This document shows, one piece after another, positions 33,631 to 42,159 of a DNA stretch of 64,000 nt. Numbering within the stretch: position 1 is the stretch's first letter; every line of letters begins with the position of its first letter. A program made the translations under genes and the position numbers. The notes below the pieces were generated by a model. That model worked only from the letters and a program-made list of their open reading frames with translations, was not told the origin of the DNA and did no database searches. The DNA is from JAVBKV01 sp031553885 (GTDB lineage Bacteria > Bacteroidota > Bacteroidia > Bacteroidales > Azobacteroidaceae), in contig JAVBKV010000055.1 of NCBI GenBank assembly GCA_031553885.1, positions 40,199 through 104,198 on the forward strand. Direction: 5' to 3'.

Positions 33631-34020
33631 ATGAACGCAACCTATACGCTCAAAAAGGAGGAACGGATTTTCAAAAAGAAAGAGATCGAACGGATCTTTG
33701 AATCCGGAGACTCTTTCAAGGTTTTTCCTTTGCGTATGGTATTTATCCTCAATCCTTCCGATTCTCCAGAAAGTATTCCGTCCATATTGATCAGCGTCCC
33801 TAAAAAAAAATTCAGGCACGCAGTGAAACGTAACCGGATCAAGCGTCTGGTCAGAGAATCCTACCGGCTGAACAGCTTCGAATTGAAAGCATCTCTCCAA
33901 GAAAAAAAATTCAACCTGGAGGTCGCTTTTCTTTATATCGGATCGGAAGTACTAACTTATCAGGAGATTGAAAACGCAATGAAAAATGCATTGGAGCTAT
34001 TAAAAAAGAAATTACCATGA
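33631..34020 (+). CDS. rnpA: Ribonuclease P protein component
   Basis: 129 residues, basic. The RNase P protein motif is clear: SVPKKKFRHAVKRNRIKRLVRESYRLN, with the conserved RNR. It binds RNase P RNA and helps mature tRNA 5' ends. The ATG at 33613 lies in the hairpin stem, so ATG 33631 directly after the T-run is preferred; it gives the usual TLKKEERI start. It overlaps yidD by 4 bases (ATGA). Confidence 0.95.
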   Translation: MNATYTLKKEERIFKKKEIERIFESGDSFKVFPLRMVFILNPSDSPESIPSILISVPKKKFRHAVKRNRIKRLVRESYRLNSFELKASLQEKKFNLEVAFLYIGSEVLTYQEIENAMKNALELLKKKLP

Positions 34021-34250
34021 GAGACCGGATACGGAAAATTCTGATATTCATCGCTCTGATACCCATCTATTTTTACCGGGTCTGCATTTCTCCGATGAAG
34101 CCACCGACCTGCAGGTATACGCCTACCTGCTCAGAATATGCTTTACAGGCTGTCAAAAAGTATGGCCCGTTCAAAGGCGGTGTTTTATCCGTCAAAAGAA
34201 TTCTCCGTTGTCATCCCTGGGGAGGGCATGGTTACGATCCTGTTCCCTGA
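34017..34250 (+). CDS. yidD: Membrane protein insertion efficiency factor YidD
   Basis: 77 residues. Contains the YidD signature: an N-terminal hydrophobic anchor (ILIFIALIPIYFYRVCISP), CRYTPTCSEYALQAVKKYGPFKG, and RILRCHPWGGHGYDPVP with the conserved cysteines. YidD works with YidC/Sec in inserting inner-membrane proteins. Coupled to rnpA by a 4-base overlap, the conserved rnpA-yidD order; yidC itself is not in the window. Confidence 0.96.
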   Translation: MRDRIRKILIFIALIPIYFYRVCISPMKPPTCRYTPTCSEYALQAVKKYGPFKGGVLSVKRILRCHPWGGHGYDPVP

Positions 34251-34260
34251 ATCCGGAATT

Positions 34261-34935
34261 ATGTACTTCGACATTCATACTCACCAATATTCCCAACGCC
34301 GCGAGAACATTATATCTGTTTACAACCTCGATATCTCCGGCTGCGTTTCCTGTTGCGGACTCGATCTCCAGCATACCGATTATTCGTTGGGTATTCACCC
34401 CTGGAATATCCGGGAGGACCGTTGGACCCGGGATCTTGATTTTATTGAAAAAAATATCGTTTTCCGTAATGTAAGGATGATTGGTGAATGCGGATTGGAT
34501 CATCTCTGCAACACCCCAGCCGGCCTCCAACAGAAGGTATTTCTTGCACAAATACACATCAGCGAAAAACACAATAAGCCTCTGATTATCCATTGTGTAA
34601 AAGCGTTCGACGAACTACTGGCCCTTAAGCATGAAATAAAGCCTCAACAAGTATGGATCATTCATGGATTCAGGGGGAAGCCCCAACAGGCCGCTCAATT
34701 GTTGAAAAATGGTTTTTATCTCTCCTTTGGCCCCAGACATAATAAAGAATCGTTGAAAACAGTCCCTCTTGATCGTTTATTTTTAGAAACCGACGACGGA
34801 GCAATGAACATCGAATCTGTCTTTCAATCAGCAGCAGAAACGCTGGGAGTAAAATTGGAAGACCTGAAAAACCAATTGATCAGAAACTCCATAGAATCCG
34901 GTATAATAACAACAGATCCCTGTCTTTCCGAATAA
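34261..34935 (+). CDS. TatD-family metal-dependent hydrolase
   Basis: 224 residues from MYFDIHTHQYS; the longer frame to 34138 overlaps yidD. TatD features: the metal-binding HTH near the start, MIGECGLDH, PLIIHCVKAFDELL, VWIIHGFRGKPQQAAQL, and LFLETDDGAMNI. Members are DNases or deoxyribonuclease-like repair and quality-control enzymes. It is a little shorter than the usual 260 residues and has DDG where the family often has TDxP. It follows yidD by 10 bases. Confidence 0.85.
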   Translation: MYFDIHTHQYSQRRENIISVYNLDISGCVSCCGLDLQHTDYSLGIHPWNIREDRWTRDLDFIEKNIVFRNVRMIGECGLDHLCNTPAGLQQKVFLAQIHISEKHNKPLIIHCVKAFDELLALKHEIKPQQVWIIHGFRGKPQQAAQLLKNGFYLSFGPRHNKESLKTVPLDRLFLETDDGAMNIESVFQSAAETLGVKLEDLKNQLIRNSIESGIITTDPCLSE

Positions 34936-35004
34936 AGTCAGCAACATTTATTCTTATTGTGTGTTTTTAATTTCGGAAGAAGCTTCTTAGTAAAAAGAAA
35001 TTAC

Positions 35005-36312
35005 ATGAGTATTTCCGGAATCTTTCATAAAATGTTCTCGGCCCTTCACCACAAGAACTTCAGTTATTTCTGGTGGGGACAACTCGTTTCCACAATCGGA
35101 GGAATGATACAGGTTACTGCTCTAAGCTGGTACGTATACAAAATCAGCAATTCGCCCTTTCTATTAGGGCTGATGGGCGTTTTCGAATTTGGACCGGTAT
35201 TGTTATTAACACTTTTTGCCGGTGTGTTCATTGAGCGTTTTCCTAAAAAGAAAATCCTGCTTTTTACCCAAAGTCTGTTTCTTATACAATCACTGCTGAT
35301 TGCCCTGCTGGTCTGGAAAGGCTCCACCAATTACTGGTTATTCGCCATGCTGGCACTGTTGGCCGGAATCGGTAACAGTCTCGACCAGCCCACCCGCCAA
35401 TCCTATTTTGTCGAACTGGTAGGAAAAGATGATCTCCCCAATGCTATTTCTTTGAATTCCACCACATTCAATCTTGCACGGATCCTGGGTCCTGCTATTG
35501 CCGGAGTAATTATGAAATATATGGGAGTTGCCGAATGTTTTTTAATCAATGCTATCAGTTTTATCCCCGTTCTATACGGAATTACATTGATCACTATTCC
35601 GGGAAATCCCAGAAAACGTGATTCCGAACAGAAAGTACTCTCCGAAATCAAGGAAGGACTTGTGTATACCGCCCGGAATACCCGGATATTTCCTACCTTT
35701 CTGATCATGGCTGTCGTATGTACTTTTTCCCTGAATTCCAATGTTATCCTGCCGGTCTTTTCCAAAGATGTGATTCTCGGAGATGAAGGAACTTACAGTA
35801 TGCTTATGTCGATGCTGGGGTTAGGATCGCTGGCAGGAGCCCTTTTTATGGCCAGTATAGGAAAAGATATTCCAAGCAAGTATTTCCTTATCTACACAGG
35901 ACTGGCAATGGGAGTATTGCAAATCATAACACTTTTGAATTTACATTCCATCGCTTATATTGTAACGATTCTGATTCTTTTCGGATTTTTGTCACTCTGT
36001 TTCCTGAACCGGGCCAATGCCCGCATTCAACTCAACACCGACGATAATTACAGGGGACGGGTCATGAGTATCTATGTCCTTATCAATACCGGAAGTACTC
36101 CTTTAGGAAATACCTTTACCGGATGGGCGATGGATACAATCGGTGAAAAATACGGTTTCTTTTCCAATGGAATCATTACGTTCTCATTAATCATGATCCT
36201 TTTTATCATCTATAAACGTTACTTCGAAAAAGCGAAAGTAGTTCCTGATACCGATAAAGAAACCAGAAATATCGCAGAAACTCCGACCGAGCATCAACAT
36301 CATAAAGCGTAA
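35005..36312 (+). CDS. MFS transporter (EntS-like exporter group)
   Basis: 435 residues from MSISGIFHKMF with about twelve membrane helices. Visible: NFSYFWWGQLVSTIGGMIQ, the loop motif GVFIERFPKKKIL between helices 2 and 3 (the family GxxxDRxxRR position), GNSLDQPTRQSYFVELV typical of the MFS_3/EntS group, and NRANARIQLNTDDNYRGRVMS. Probably a proton-coupled exporter of a small molecule; substrate unknown. The next gene encodes an acetyltransferase, a combination seen with drug tolerance, but this is only suggestive. Confidence 0.85.
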   Translation: MSISGIFHKMFSALHHKNFSYFWWGQLVSTIGGMIQVTALSWYVYKISNSPFLLGLMGVFEFGPVLLLTLFAGVFIERFPKKKILLFTQSLFLIQSLLIALLVWKGSTNYWLFAMLALLAGIGNSLDQPTRQSYFVELVGKDDLPNAISLNSTTFNLARILGPAIAGVIMKYMGVAECFLINAISFIPVLYGITLITIPGNPRKRDSEQKVLSEIKEGLVYTARNTRIFPTFLIMAVVCTFSLNSNVILPVFSKDVILGDEGTYSMLMSMLGLGSLAGALFMASIGKDIPSKYFLIYTGLAMGVLQIITLLNLHSIAYIVTILILFGFLSLCFLNRANARIQLNTDDNYRGRVMSIYVLINTGSTPLGNTFTGWAMDTIGEKYGFFSNGIITFSLIMILFIIYKRYFEKAKVVPDTDKETRNIAETPTEHQHHKA

Positions 36313-36407
36313 TCCGGATTTTCATGCATTCCTGCTGATTCTCCGGATAAAACTAATTATCTTTACATGCCTTTAATACAAAAAATCCGACATTAAAACA
36401 CAACCCG

Positions 36408-36908
36408 ATGTTTCATATTATTCAGGCAACAGCAGCAGACTGCTCCATTATCCGGGACCTGGCTTTCCAAATCTGGGAACCCACCTACGGAAGTATTTTA
36501 TCTCCGGAACAATTGGATTATATGTTCGACTGGATGTACTCCATTCCTTCATTGGAAAACCAGATGAGAGCAGGACATGTTTTTTTCATTGCTTACGATG
36601 AAAATAATCAGCCATCAGGATACATGTCCATTGAAAAAGAACAGGAAGACCGGTATCATTTACAAAAAATTTACGTACTGCCATTCCTTCAAGGCAAAGG
36701 ACTCGGTCGTATTCTGATTGAAAAAGTAACCGGTTACCTGCGGGAATTATATCCTGAAGGCCCCCTATCACTGGCTTTGAATGTAAACCGGCAAAACAAA
36801 GCCCGTTACTTCTATGAAAAAAACGGATTTGTCATTGAAAGTGAAGGTGATTTCGACATTGGGAATGGTTATTTTATGAATGATTATATTATGGTTAAGA
36901 CTATATAG
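36408..36908 (+). CDS. GNAT-family N-acetyltransferase
   Basis: 166 residues. Acetyl-CoA binding motif A is LQKIYVLPFLQGKGLGRILIEKVTGYL with the Q/RxxGxG/A loop, and motif B is LNVNRQNKARYFYEKNGFVIESEG. The N-terminus (FHIIQATAADCSIIRDLAFQIW) is the usual first strand and helix. The acceptor is unknown. It has a start 95 bases after the MFS gene, with TATCTTTA (36358-36365) as a weak promoter box. Confidence 0.88.
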   Translation: MFHIIQATAADCSIIRDLAFQIWEPTYGSILSPEQLDYMFDWMYSIPSLENQMRAGHVFFIAYDENNQPSGYMSIEKEQEDRYHLQKIYVLPFLQGKGLGRILIEKVTGYLRELYPEGPLSLALNVNRQNKARYFYEKNGFVIESEGDFDIGNGYFMNDYIMVKTI

Positions 36909-36931
36909 TACGCCGGATATGACTCCCCCAT

Positions 36932-36962
36932 TTTGTTTTTTTGTATAAAATACCTACCTTTG
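36932..36962 (+). promoter_or_regulatory. Promoter of efp
   Basis: TTTG (36932-36935), 19 bases, TACCTTTG (36955-36962): a full match to the Bacteroidota TTTG/TAnnTTTG consensus, 52 bases before ATG 37015. Confidence 0.75.
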
Positions 36963-37014
36963 CCCTTCTGTTTGAAGACATTCATTAAAAACTATTCAAA
37001 AAATATTATTCTTT

Positions 37015-37578
37015 ATGGCTACTACAGCAGATTTTAAAAACGGGATGTGCATCGACCTGGAGGGACAGTATTATTACATCGTGGAATTCCTTCACGTAAA
37101 ACCCGGAAAAGGGCCGGCTTTTGTACGTACCAAACTAAAAAACGTAACAACAGGACGTACCCTTGAAAAAACCTTCAACTCCGGAGTCAAAATTGAGGAG
37201 GTTCGTATTGAAAGACGACCTTATCAGTTCCTCTATCAGGATGACATGGGATACAACTTCATGAATAACGAAACTTTTGAACAGGTTTCAATAGAAAGAG
37301 ATAGCATAACCGGTGTTGATTTCCTGAAAGAAGGAGATACTGCTGAAGTAGTAGTACACGCGGAATCGGAAACAATCCTTTTTGCTGAGCTTCCTGCTCA
37401 TGTTGTTTTACAGGTAACTTATACAGAACCGGGCCTCAAGGGTGATACGGCAACCAATGCCACCAAACCGGCAACCCTGGAAACCGGTGCGACTATCCGC
37501 GTTCCTTTGTTCATTGAAGAAGGCGAAAAAATCAGGGTGGATACCCGCGACGGCTCTTATGTAGAAAGAGCTAAATAA
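37015..37578 (+). CDS. efp: Translation elongation factor P
   Basis: 187 residues in three beta-barrel domains. Domain I has YYIVEFLHVKPGKGPAFVRTKLKN, where Lys32 in the KPGKGP loop is the tip residue that reaches the peptidyl transferase centre; domain II has YQFLYQDDMGYNFMN; domain III ends with the family tail GATIRVPLFIEEGEKIRVDTRDGSYVERAK. EF-P rescues ribosomes stalled at polyproline. No modification enzymes (EpmA/B, EarP) are nearby. Confidence 0.97.
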   Translation: MATTADFKNGMCIDLEGQYYYIVEFLHVKPGKGPAFVRTKLKNVTTGRTLEKTFNSGVKIEEVRIERRPYQFLYQDDMGYNFMNNETFEQVSIERDSITGVDFLKEGDTAEVVVHAESETILFAELPAHVVLQVTYTEPGLKGDTATNATKPATLETGATIRVPLFIEEGEKIRVDTRDGSYVERAK

Positions 37579-37590
37579 TTAAAGCATATC

Positions 37591-37647
37591 AAAGACGTTA
37601 AGTTGCGATTCATTTTTTCATTCCTGCGACTTAACGTCTTCTTTTTT
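37591..37647 (+). terminator. Rho-independent terminator of efp
   Basis: AAGACGTTAAGTTGCGA (37592-37608) pairs with TGCGACTTAACGTCTT (37625-37640), followed by CTTTTTT. Confidence 0.9.
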
Positions 37648-37680
37648 ATAGGTCCAAAACCCAACAAAAACATTAACATC

Positions 37681-38379
37681 ATGACCAAAACAACCAAACT
37701 ACGTATCAAAGATTGGGCAAAAGAAGATCGCCCGCGTGAAAAAATACTGCTGAAAGGCATCAATTCCCTATCGGATGCCGAATTATTAGCCATCTTAATC
37801 GGTTCCGGAAATAAAGAAGAAACAGGTGTTGAGCTCGCCCAACGCATTCTCCTTTCTACAGAAAACAACCTCAATCAATTGGGAAAACTCTCGATCAATC
37901 AATTGATTTCCAACTTCAAAGGGATCGGAGAAGCAAAGGCCATCAGCATTATTGCGGCACTGGAACTCGGACGAAGGAGAAAAAATGAAAAACCAGGCAA
38001 GCTGGCAAAAATCACATGCAGCCAGGATATCTACGATTACTTTCGGCCGTTTTTATCTGATCTGTCTCACGAAGAATTCTGGGTTCTTTTTCTCAATCGA
38101 TCCCATAAGATCATAGATAAACTGAAAGTCAGCCAGGGGGGAATATCCGAAACCGTTGTAGACAACAAACTCATTTTTAAGGAAGCCGTCAACCGGCTGG
38201 CTTCTTGCCTGGTTATCTGTCACAATCATCCATCCAACAGTTTTCATCCCAGCTGGCAGGACGACCGGATCACACAAAAAATAAAAGAAGGATCTGCTTT
38301 ACTGGATATCTCTCTGCTGGATCATGTCATTGTCTGTGAGGAAAATTATTACAGCTATGCCGATGAAGAAAGAATTTAA
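37681..38379 (+). CDS. radC: RadC-like JAB-domain protein
   Basis: 232 residues from MTKTTKLRIKDW; the longer frame to 37603 begins in the efp terminator. N-terminal UPF0758 helices (DRPREKILLKGINSLSDAELLAILIGSG) with a helix-hairpin-helix-like LISNFKGIGEAKAISIIAALELGRR, then the MPN/JAMM metal site: Glu in the SHEEFWVLFLN strand and CHNHPSNSFHPSWQDDRIT (HxHPS...D). The historic repair role of RadC is doubtful; the fold suggests a metalloprotease or nuclease. Confidence 0.93.
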   Translation: MTKTTKLRIKDWAKEDRPREKILLKGINSLSDAELLAILIGSGNKEETGVELAQRILLSTENNLNQLGKLSINQLISNFKGIGEAKAISIIAALELGRRRKNEKPGKLAKITCSQDIYDYFRPFLSDLSHEEFWVLFLNRSHKIIDKLKVSQGGISETVVDNKLIFKEAVNRLASCLVICHNHPSNSFHPSWQDDRITQKIKEGSALLDISLLDHVIVCEENYYSYADEERI

Positions 38380-38399
38380 AAACATTCAATAATAATTCT

Positions 38400-38407
38400 T
38401 ACATTTG
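38400..38407 (+). promoter_or_regulatory. -7 box for the SufT-like gene
   Basis: TACATTTG, 27 bases before ATG 38435; excludes the upstream in-frame ATG at 38405. Confidence 0.55.
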
Positions 38408-38434
38408 CATTCGTATTGTTATATTTTCAATCGT

Positions 38435-38752
38435 ATGGAAGCAAATTTTATGGAACTCGAAGAGCAGATCGTCAAGATGCTTAAAACCGTATATGATCCG
38501 GAGATCCCCGTTAATGTTTATGATCTCGGATTGATCTACGGAGTAGAAATTGACGACGACAAGAACGTGGTTATCACCATGACCCTGACGGCTCCGGCCT
38601 GTCCGGCTGCCGATTTCATCATGGAGGACGTACAAATGAAAGTAGAGTCGGTAGAAGGAGTTAAAAGCGTTGATGTACACCTGGTTTTTGAGCCGGTATG
38701 GGATAAAGACATGATGAGCGAAGAAGCCAAGCTGGAATTAGGATTCCTTTGA
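38435..38752 (+). CDS. MIP18/DUF59 iron-sulfur assembly factor (SufT-like)
   Basis: 105 residues from MEANFMEL (ATG 38450 is an alternative). DUF59 motifs: VYDPEIPVNVYDLGLIYGVEI and MTLTAPACPAADFIMEDVQMKV with the conserved Cys of TAPACP, then DVHLVFEPVWDKDMMSEEAKLELG. Such proteins help mature iron-sulfur proteins. The suf genes are not in view. The lpxH-like gene starts one base after its stop. Confidence 0.9.
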   Translation: MEANFMELEEQIVKMLKTVYDPEIPVNVYDLGLIYGVEIDDDKNVVITMTLTAPACPAADFIMEDVQMKVESVEGVKSVDVHLVFEPVWDKDMMSEEAKLELGFL

Positions 38753-38753
38753 A

Positions 38754-39521
38754 ATGAAGGAAAACAAAAATAAAATCTATTTTGCATCCGATATGCATCT
38801 CGGCTCGGATGTCTTCGAAGATTCCCGGATGGTCGAAAAACGATTCGTCCGTTGGCTGGATTCTATCAAGGAGGATGCTGCTGCCCTTTATCTCCTGGGA
38901 GACATTTTTGATTTCTGGTACGAATATAAATATGTCGTTCCTCGCGGGTTTACCCGTTTTTTAGGTAAAATTGCCGAATTGAGCGATTCCGGTGTGGAAA
39001 TTCATTTTTTCATCGGAAATCATGACATTTGGGTTTTCGATTATCTTCCCCGGGAAACAGGAGCCATCATTCACAAGGAACCGTTGATCACAGAAATTGC
39101 AGGTAAGAAATTTTACCTGGCTCACGGCGACGGCCTGGGAGATAACTCCCTTTCATTCAAATTGATCCGTTGGTTGTTCCACAACCGGTTTTGCCAGGTT
39201 CTTTTCGGCTCGGTCCACCCCCGATGGGGAATCGGTTTTGCACATGCCTGGTCGAAACACAGCCGTACACAGGGATTAACAGAACCGACCGATTACCTGG
39301 GAGAAAACAAAGAGCATCTGGTTTTGTATGCTAAACAGTATATTCTCAAAAATCCGGATACCGATTACCTGCTTTTTGGGCACCGGCATATCTTACTGGA
39401 CTTAATGCTTTCAAACAAAAGCCGTATGATGATTATAGGAGACTGGCTTCAGTATTTTTCTTATGCCGTTTTTGATGGAGAAGAATTAAGTCTGGAACAA
39501 TTCGAGGAATCTGATTTTTAA
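38754..39521 (+). CDS. lpxH: UDP-2,3-diacylglucosamine diphosphatase-like phosphoesterase
   Basis: 255 residues. Calcineurin-type metallophosphoesterase motifs in order: FASDMHLGSD, LLGDIFDFWYEY, FIGNHDIWVFDY, LAHGDGLGD and LLFGHRHILLD. The GDIFDFW and HGDGLGD forms are those of LpxH/LpxH2, which remove UMP from UDP-2,3-diacylglucosamine to give lipid X in lipid A synthesis at the inner membrane face. The gene ends 3 bases before the converging mnmA. Confidence 0.88.
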   Translation: MKENKNKIYFASDMHLGSDVFEDSRMVEKRFVRWLDSIKEDAAALYLLGDIFDFWYEYKYVVPRGFTRFLGKIAELSDSGVEIHFFIGNHDIWVFDYLPRETGAIIHKEPLITEIAGKKFYLAHGDGLGDNSLSFKLIRWLFHNRFCQVLFGSVHPRWGIGFAHAWSKHSRTQGLTEPTDYLGENKEHLVLYAKQYILKNPDTDYLLFGHRHILLDLMLSNKSRMMIIGDWLQYFSYAVFDGEELSLEQFEESDF

Positions 39522-39524
39522 GAC

Positions 39525-40595
39525 TTATTCCTCAATAATCATTCCGCTACCTAAGCAAAGGTTACATTCCTTGTCATAAACGACACCAAACTGTCCGGCA
39601 GCAATACCTTGTATCTTATCTTCCGACTCAATGCGATAGACATCTCCAATCCTCCGTATTTTCCCGAAAGTAAAATCAGGGGTATGGCGGATTTTGAAAG
39701 CGATTTCTTTTTCCCCTTCAAATGTACCCCAGGGATCTTCCGTAATAAAATCAAACCCTTGTAAATTAATCACTTTCCCATATTGTGTTTCGGGGTCATA
39801 CCCATTGGAAACATAAATAATATTCCGGCGGATGTCTTTTTTAATAACAAACCAGGGACCTCCGCTCAAACCCAGTCCCTTACGCTGTCCGATTGTATGA
39901 AACCAATAGCCTTTATGTGTGCCTATTTTCTCTCCGGTTTCCAGTTCCACAATTTTCCCTGGACGTTCTCCTAAATACCGACGAATGAAATCGTTATAAT
40001 TGATTTTACCCAGGAAACAAATTCCCTGGCTGTCCTTACGATGAGCACTCGGCAAACCCTCTTCGGCTGCTATTGCGCGGACCTCGCTTTTCAGCAGGTG
40101 ACCAATGGGAAACATCAGTTTTGAAACCTGCAGGTAATTTACCTGACCTAAAAAATAAGTCTGATCTTTAATCTTATCGGCAGCTGTCGAAAGATAGGTT
40201 TTCCCATTAACAACGGTTGTTGTTGCATAATGCCCGGTCGCAATTTTATCAAATTCATGGCCCCATTTCTGTTCGAAAGTCCCGAATTTGATAAGCTTAT
40301 TACACATCATGTCCGGATTAGGCGTAAGCCCACGTTTAACAGCATCGATCGTATAACTGACCACATTTTCCCAGTACTCTTCATGCAGCGAAACTACCTC
40401 CATTCTACAGCCGTATTTCCTGGCGATATACGATGTTATTTCGATATCTTCTTCCGATGGACAATCAATGTAGCCATCTTTATCTTCCATACCGATCTTA
40501 ATATAGAAAATAGTCGGATCATAACCTGCCTCTTTGAGCTGGTGAACCACTACCGAACTATCGACCCCTCCTGACACTAAAGCTGCAATTTTCAT
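39525..40595 (-). CDS. mnmA: tRNA-specific 2-thiouridylase
   Basis: 356 residues from MKIAALVSGGVDSSVVV; the frame continues upstream but the P-loop SGGVDSS must be N-terminal. Other motifs: PNPDMMCNKLIKF with the first catalytic Cys, ATGHYATT, DQTYFLGQV, DSQGICFLGKINYNDFI with the second Cys (persulfide), and GQRKGLGLSGGPWFV. It thiolates U34 of Lys, Glu and Gln tRNAs. Many Bacteroidota carry more than one MnmA-like gene; this could be either. Confidence 0.93.
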   Translation of the reverse strand: MKIAALVSGGVDSSVVVHQLKEAGYDPTIFYIKIGMEDKDGYIDCPSEEDIEITSYIARKYGCRMEVVSLHEEYWENVVSYTIDAVKRGLTPNPDMMCNKLIKFGTFEQKWGHEFDKIATGHYATTTVVNGKTYLSTAADKIKDQTYFLGQVNYLQVSKLMFPIGHLLKSEVRAIAAEEGLPSAHRKDSQGICFLGKINYNDFIRRYLGERPGKIVELETGEKIGTHKGYWFHTIGQRKGLGLSGGPWFVIKKDIRRNIIYVSNGYDPETQYGKVINLQGFDFITEDPWGTFEGEKEIAFKIRHTPDFTFGKIRRIGDVYRIESEDKIQGIAAGQFGVVYDKECNLCLGSGMIIEE

Positions 40596-40669
40596 TGAAT
40601 ACGAGAAATTAGTAGGTACAAAATTACTGCTTTTCCGGTCAAAAATCAAAAATTTAACAAAATGATGCT

Positions 40670-40677
40670 TACTTTTG
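40670..40677 (+). promoter_or_regulatory. -7 box for the small membrane protein gene
   Basis: TACTTTTG, 41 bases before ATG 40719; excludes starts at 40662. Confidence 0.5.
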
Positions 40678-40718
40678 CAATTACTAAAGAAGTATGTACG
40701 CTAAGGAAAAATGAATCT

Positions 40719-40925
40719 ATGAAACTAAAAAGATCTACAACAATTCCCCTTATTTTACTGATATACCTTATCGGAATGAGTATCTATGCCTGGCCGGGGA
40801 GGAATCAGGGGCTTAGTTATATTCAATACGGAGCAACCATTCTGGTAACACTGGCCTGTATTGTTTTCCTGTGGATTCTTTTTAAGAAGAGAGATAAAAT
40901 GAGGGATAAAAATAAGAAACGCTGA
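40719..40925 (+). CDS. Small membrane protein with two helices, unknown function
   Basis: 68 residues from MKLKRST. Two hydrophobic helices (IPLILLIYLIGMSIYAWPG and YGATILVTLACIVFLWILF) with a conserved-looking GRNQGLSY loop and a very basic tail KKRDKMRDKNKKR. Probably an inner-membrane protein with both ends in the cytoplasm. It has its own promoter and ends 7 bases before the converging pseudo-Nudix gene. Family not recognised. Confidence 0.6.
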   Translation: MKLKRSTTIPLILLIYLIGMSIYAWPGRNQGLSYIQYGATILVTLACIVFLWILFKKRDKMRDKNKKR

Positions 40926-40932
40926 ATGCAGA

Positions 40933-42159
40933 TTACACAATCGTACCGGTTTGGGATTCCGGGTTTTTAATATATCTTTCAGCCATAAGAATTGTATTTT
41001 TCAGAATTTCATATTCTTTTTCGAAACTTTCACAGAAAATACCTTTGTTCAGGTTTTGTTCAATCTGCTTGTCTGTCCACAATTTTCCATCTTTCAGGCT
41101 CAGCCTTTTCATCGTTTCCTCATCCTGAATGTTACAGGTATACAGATAAATCAACCGATGCGCCTCTTCCGTATCAAACAAATACCTGAAAACAAACCGG
41201 ACAGGCAGGTCATCAACCCCACAACCCTTCCGCAAACTGGACTTTACACAATCATCCAGTGTTTGTTTATAATAAACATATTTTTCAAAAGGATAATCTA
41301 TTTTATTAGGATCGAAGACAAAACGGGGAGAACGTTCTTTCAGGTACAACAGTCCTTTATAAATCAACGCTATACGAACCACCGGATGGAGGTATTGTCT
41401 TTTGGCTGCCTGACTTACACTAAGAGCTACTCTTCCGATTACACCTCCTGTTTCATTAACGATCGGCAACCAGTCCTCCGAAGCAATTTGTCTTTTCAGC
41501 ATGGCCAATCGGATATACTCATAAATAATGACCAGCAATACAAAAATAACAAACAAAACGGTACATATAAAAAAACTCCTTCCTTCCGTATGGTATTCTT
41601 CGGAAAGAAGGCTGTAAATCAACACGATAGAGAGGTGGATGATCAGGACATTCTGGTAGAGTTTTGCCACATAGAAAAACTCGTTTAGTCTGGCTTTACT
41701 TATGGCCTGTGTTATTTTATCCGTATCTTTTTTCTTAACTCTTTCTTTAATCCGTCTTTTAAAAGCATTAAAAAAGCTAAAAGTCAGGACCAATAAAATT
41801 TCACAGATAGTGAGGGAATACTGAAGATAAAGCTCCCGTAACGGAGTAAAAACCGAGCATCCTGCATAAATAGCAAAAATGATACCCGTCACAATCAACA
41901 TATAAGGAGGAGAATATTTTGTCCGGTACATGGAGACACCCAACCAGACTGCAAATAATAATACTCCTGAGAGAAATGCAATGGTATAATTCGTATAATA
42001 ATCGACTAATACACATAACACCAGGGGTAACATCCCAAGAGCAGGATTAGATAACGGGTCCAAGACTTTTTTTGCATTCATATACTCTCCACTTCTACAT
42101 ATTATATATTCTTGACTTATAACATTCTTTCTTTTGGAATTGTTTTGTTTTATCGACAT
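40933..42159 (-). CDS. Membrane protein with a degenerate Nudix domain
   Basis: 408 residues; ATG 42081 (MNAKKVLDPL), preceded by GGAGAG, is an alternative start giving 382 residues. The first 230 residues hold about six membrane helices in two groups. The C-terminal 170 residues read like the Bacteroidota IDI-type Nudix domain: WLPIVNETGGVIGRV, YLHPVVRIALIYKGLLYLKERS, RLIYLYTC, DGKLWTDKQIEQNLNKGIFCESFEKEY. Yet the Nudix box is gone: where GX5EX7REUXEEXGU should be, the sequence is KYVYYKQTLDDCVKSSLRKG, without the REUXEE glutamates. Catalysis is therefore unlikely, and a sensing or scaffolding role is possible. Third gene after DPP-IV and lipA. Confidence 0.7.
   Translation of the reverse strand: MSIKQNNSKRKNVISQEYIICRSGEYMNAKKVLDPLSNPALGMLPLVLCVLVDYYTNYTIAFLSGVLLFAVWLGVSMYRTKYSPPYMLIVTGIIFAIYAGCSVFTPLRELYLQYSLTICEILLVLTFSFFNAFKRRIKERVKKKDTDKITQAISKARLNEFFYVAKLYQNVLIIHLSIVLIYSLLSEEYHTEGRSFFICTVLFVIFVLLVIIYEYIRLAMLKRQIASEDWLPIVNETGGVIGRVALSVSQAAKRQYLHPVVRIALIYKGLLYLKERSPRFVFDPNKIDYPFEKYVYYKQTLDDCVKSSLRKGCGVDDLPVRFVFRYLFDTEEAHRLIYLYTCNIQDEETMKRLSLKDGKLWTDKQIEQNLNKGIFCESFEKEYEILKNTILMAERYIKNPESQTGTIV

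Noticed and set aside
40951..41688. Plus-strand frame of 245 codons opposite the pseudo-Nudix gene
   Set aside because: Shadow frame; the minus-strand reading has clear helices and a Nudix-like domain.
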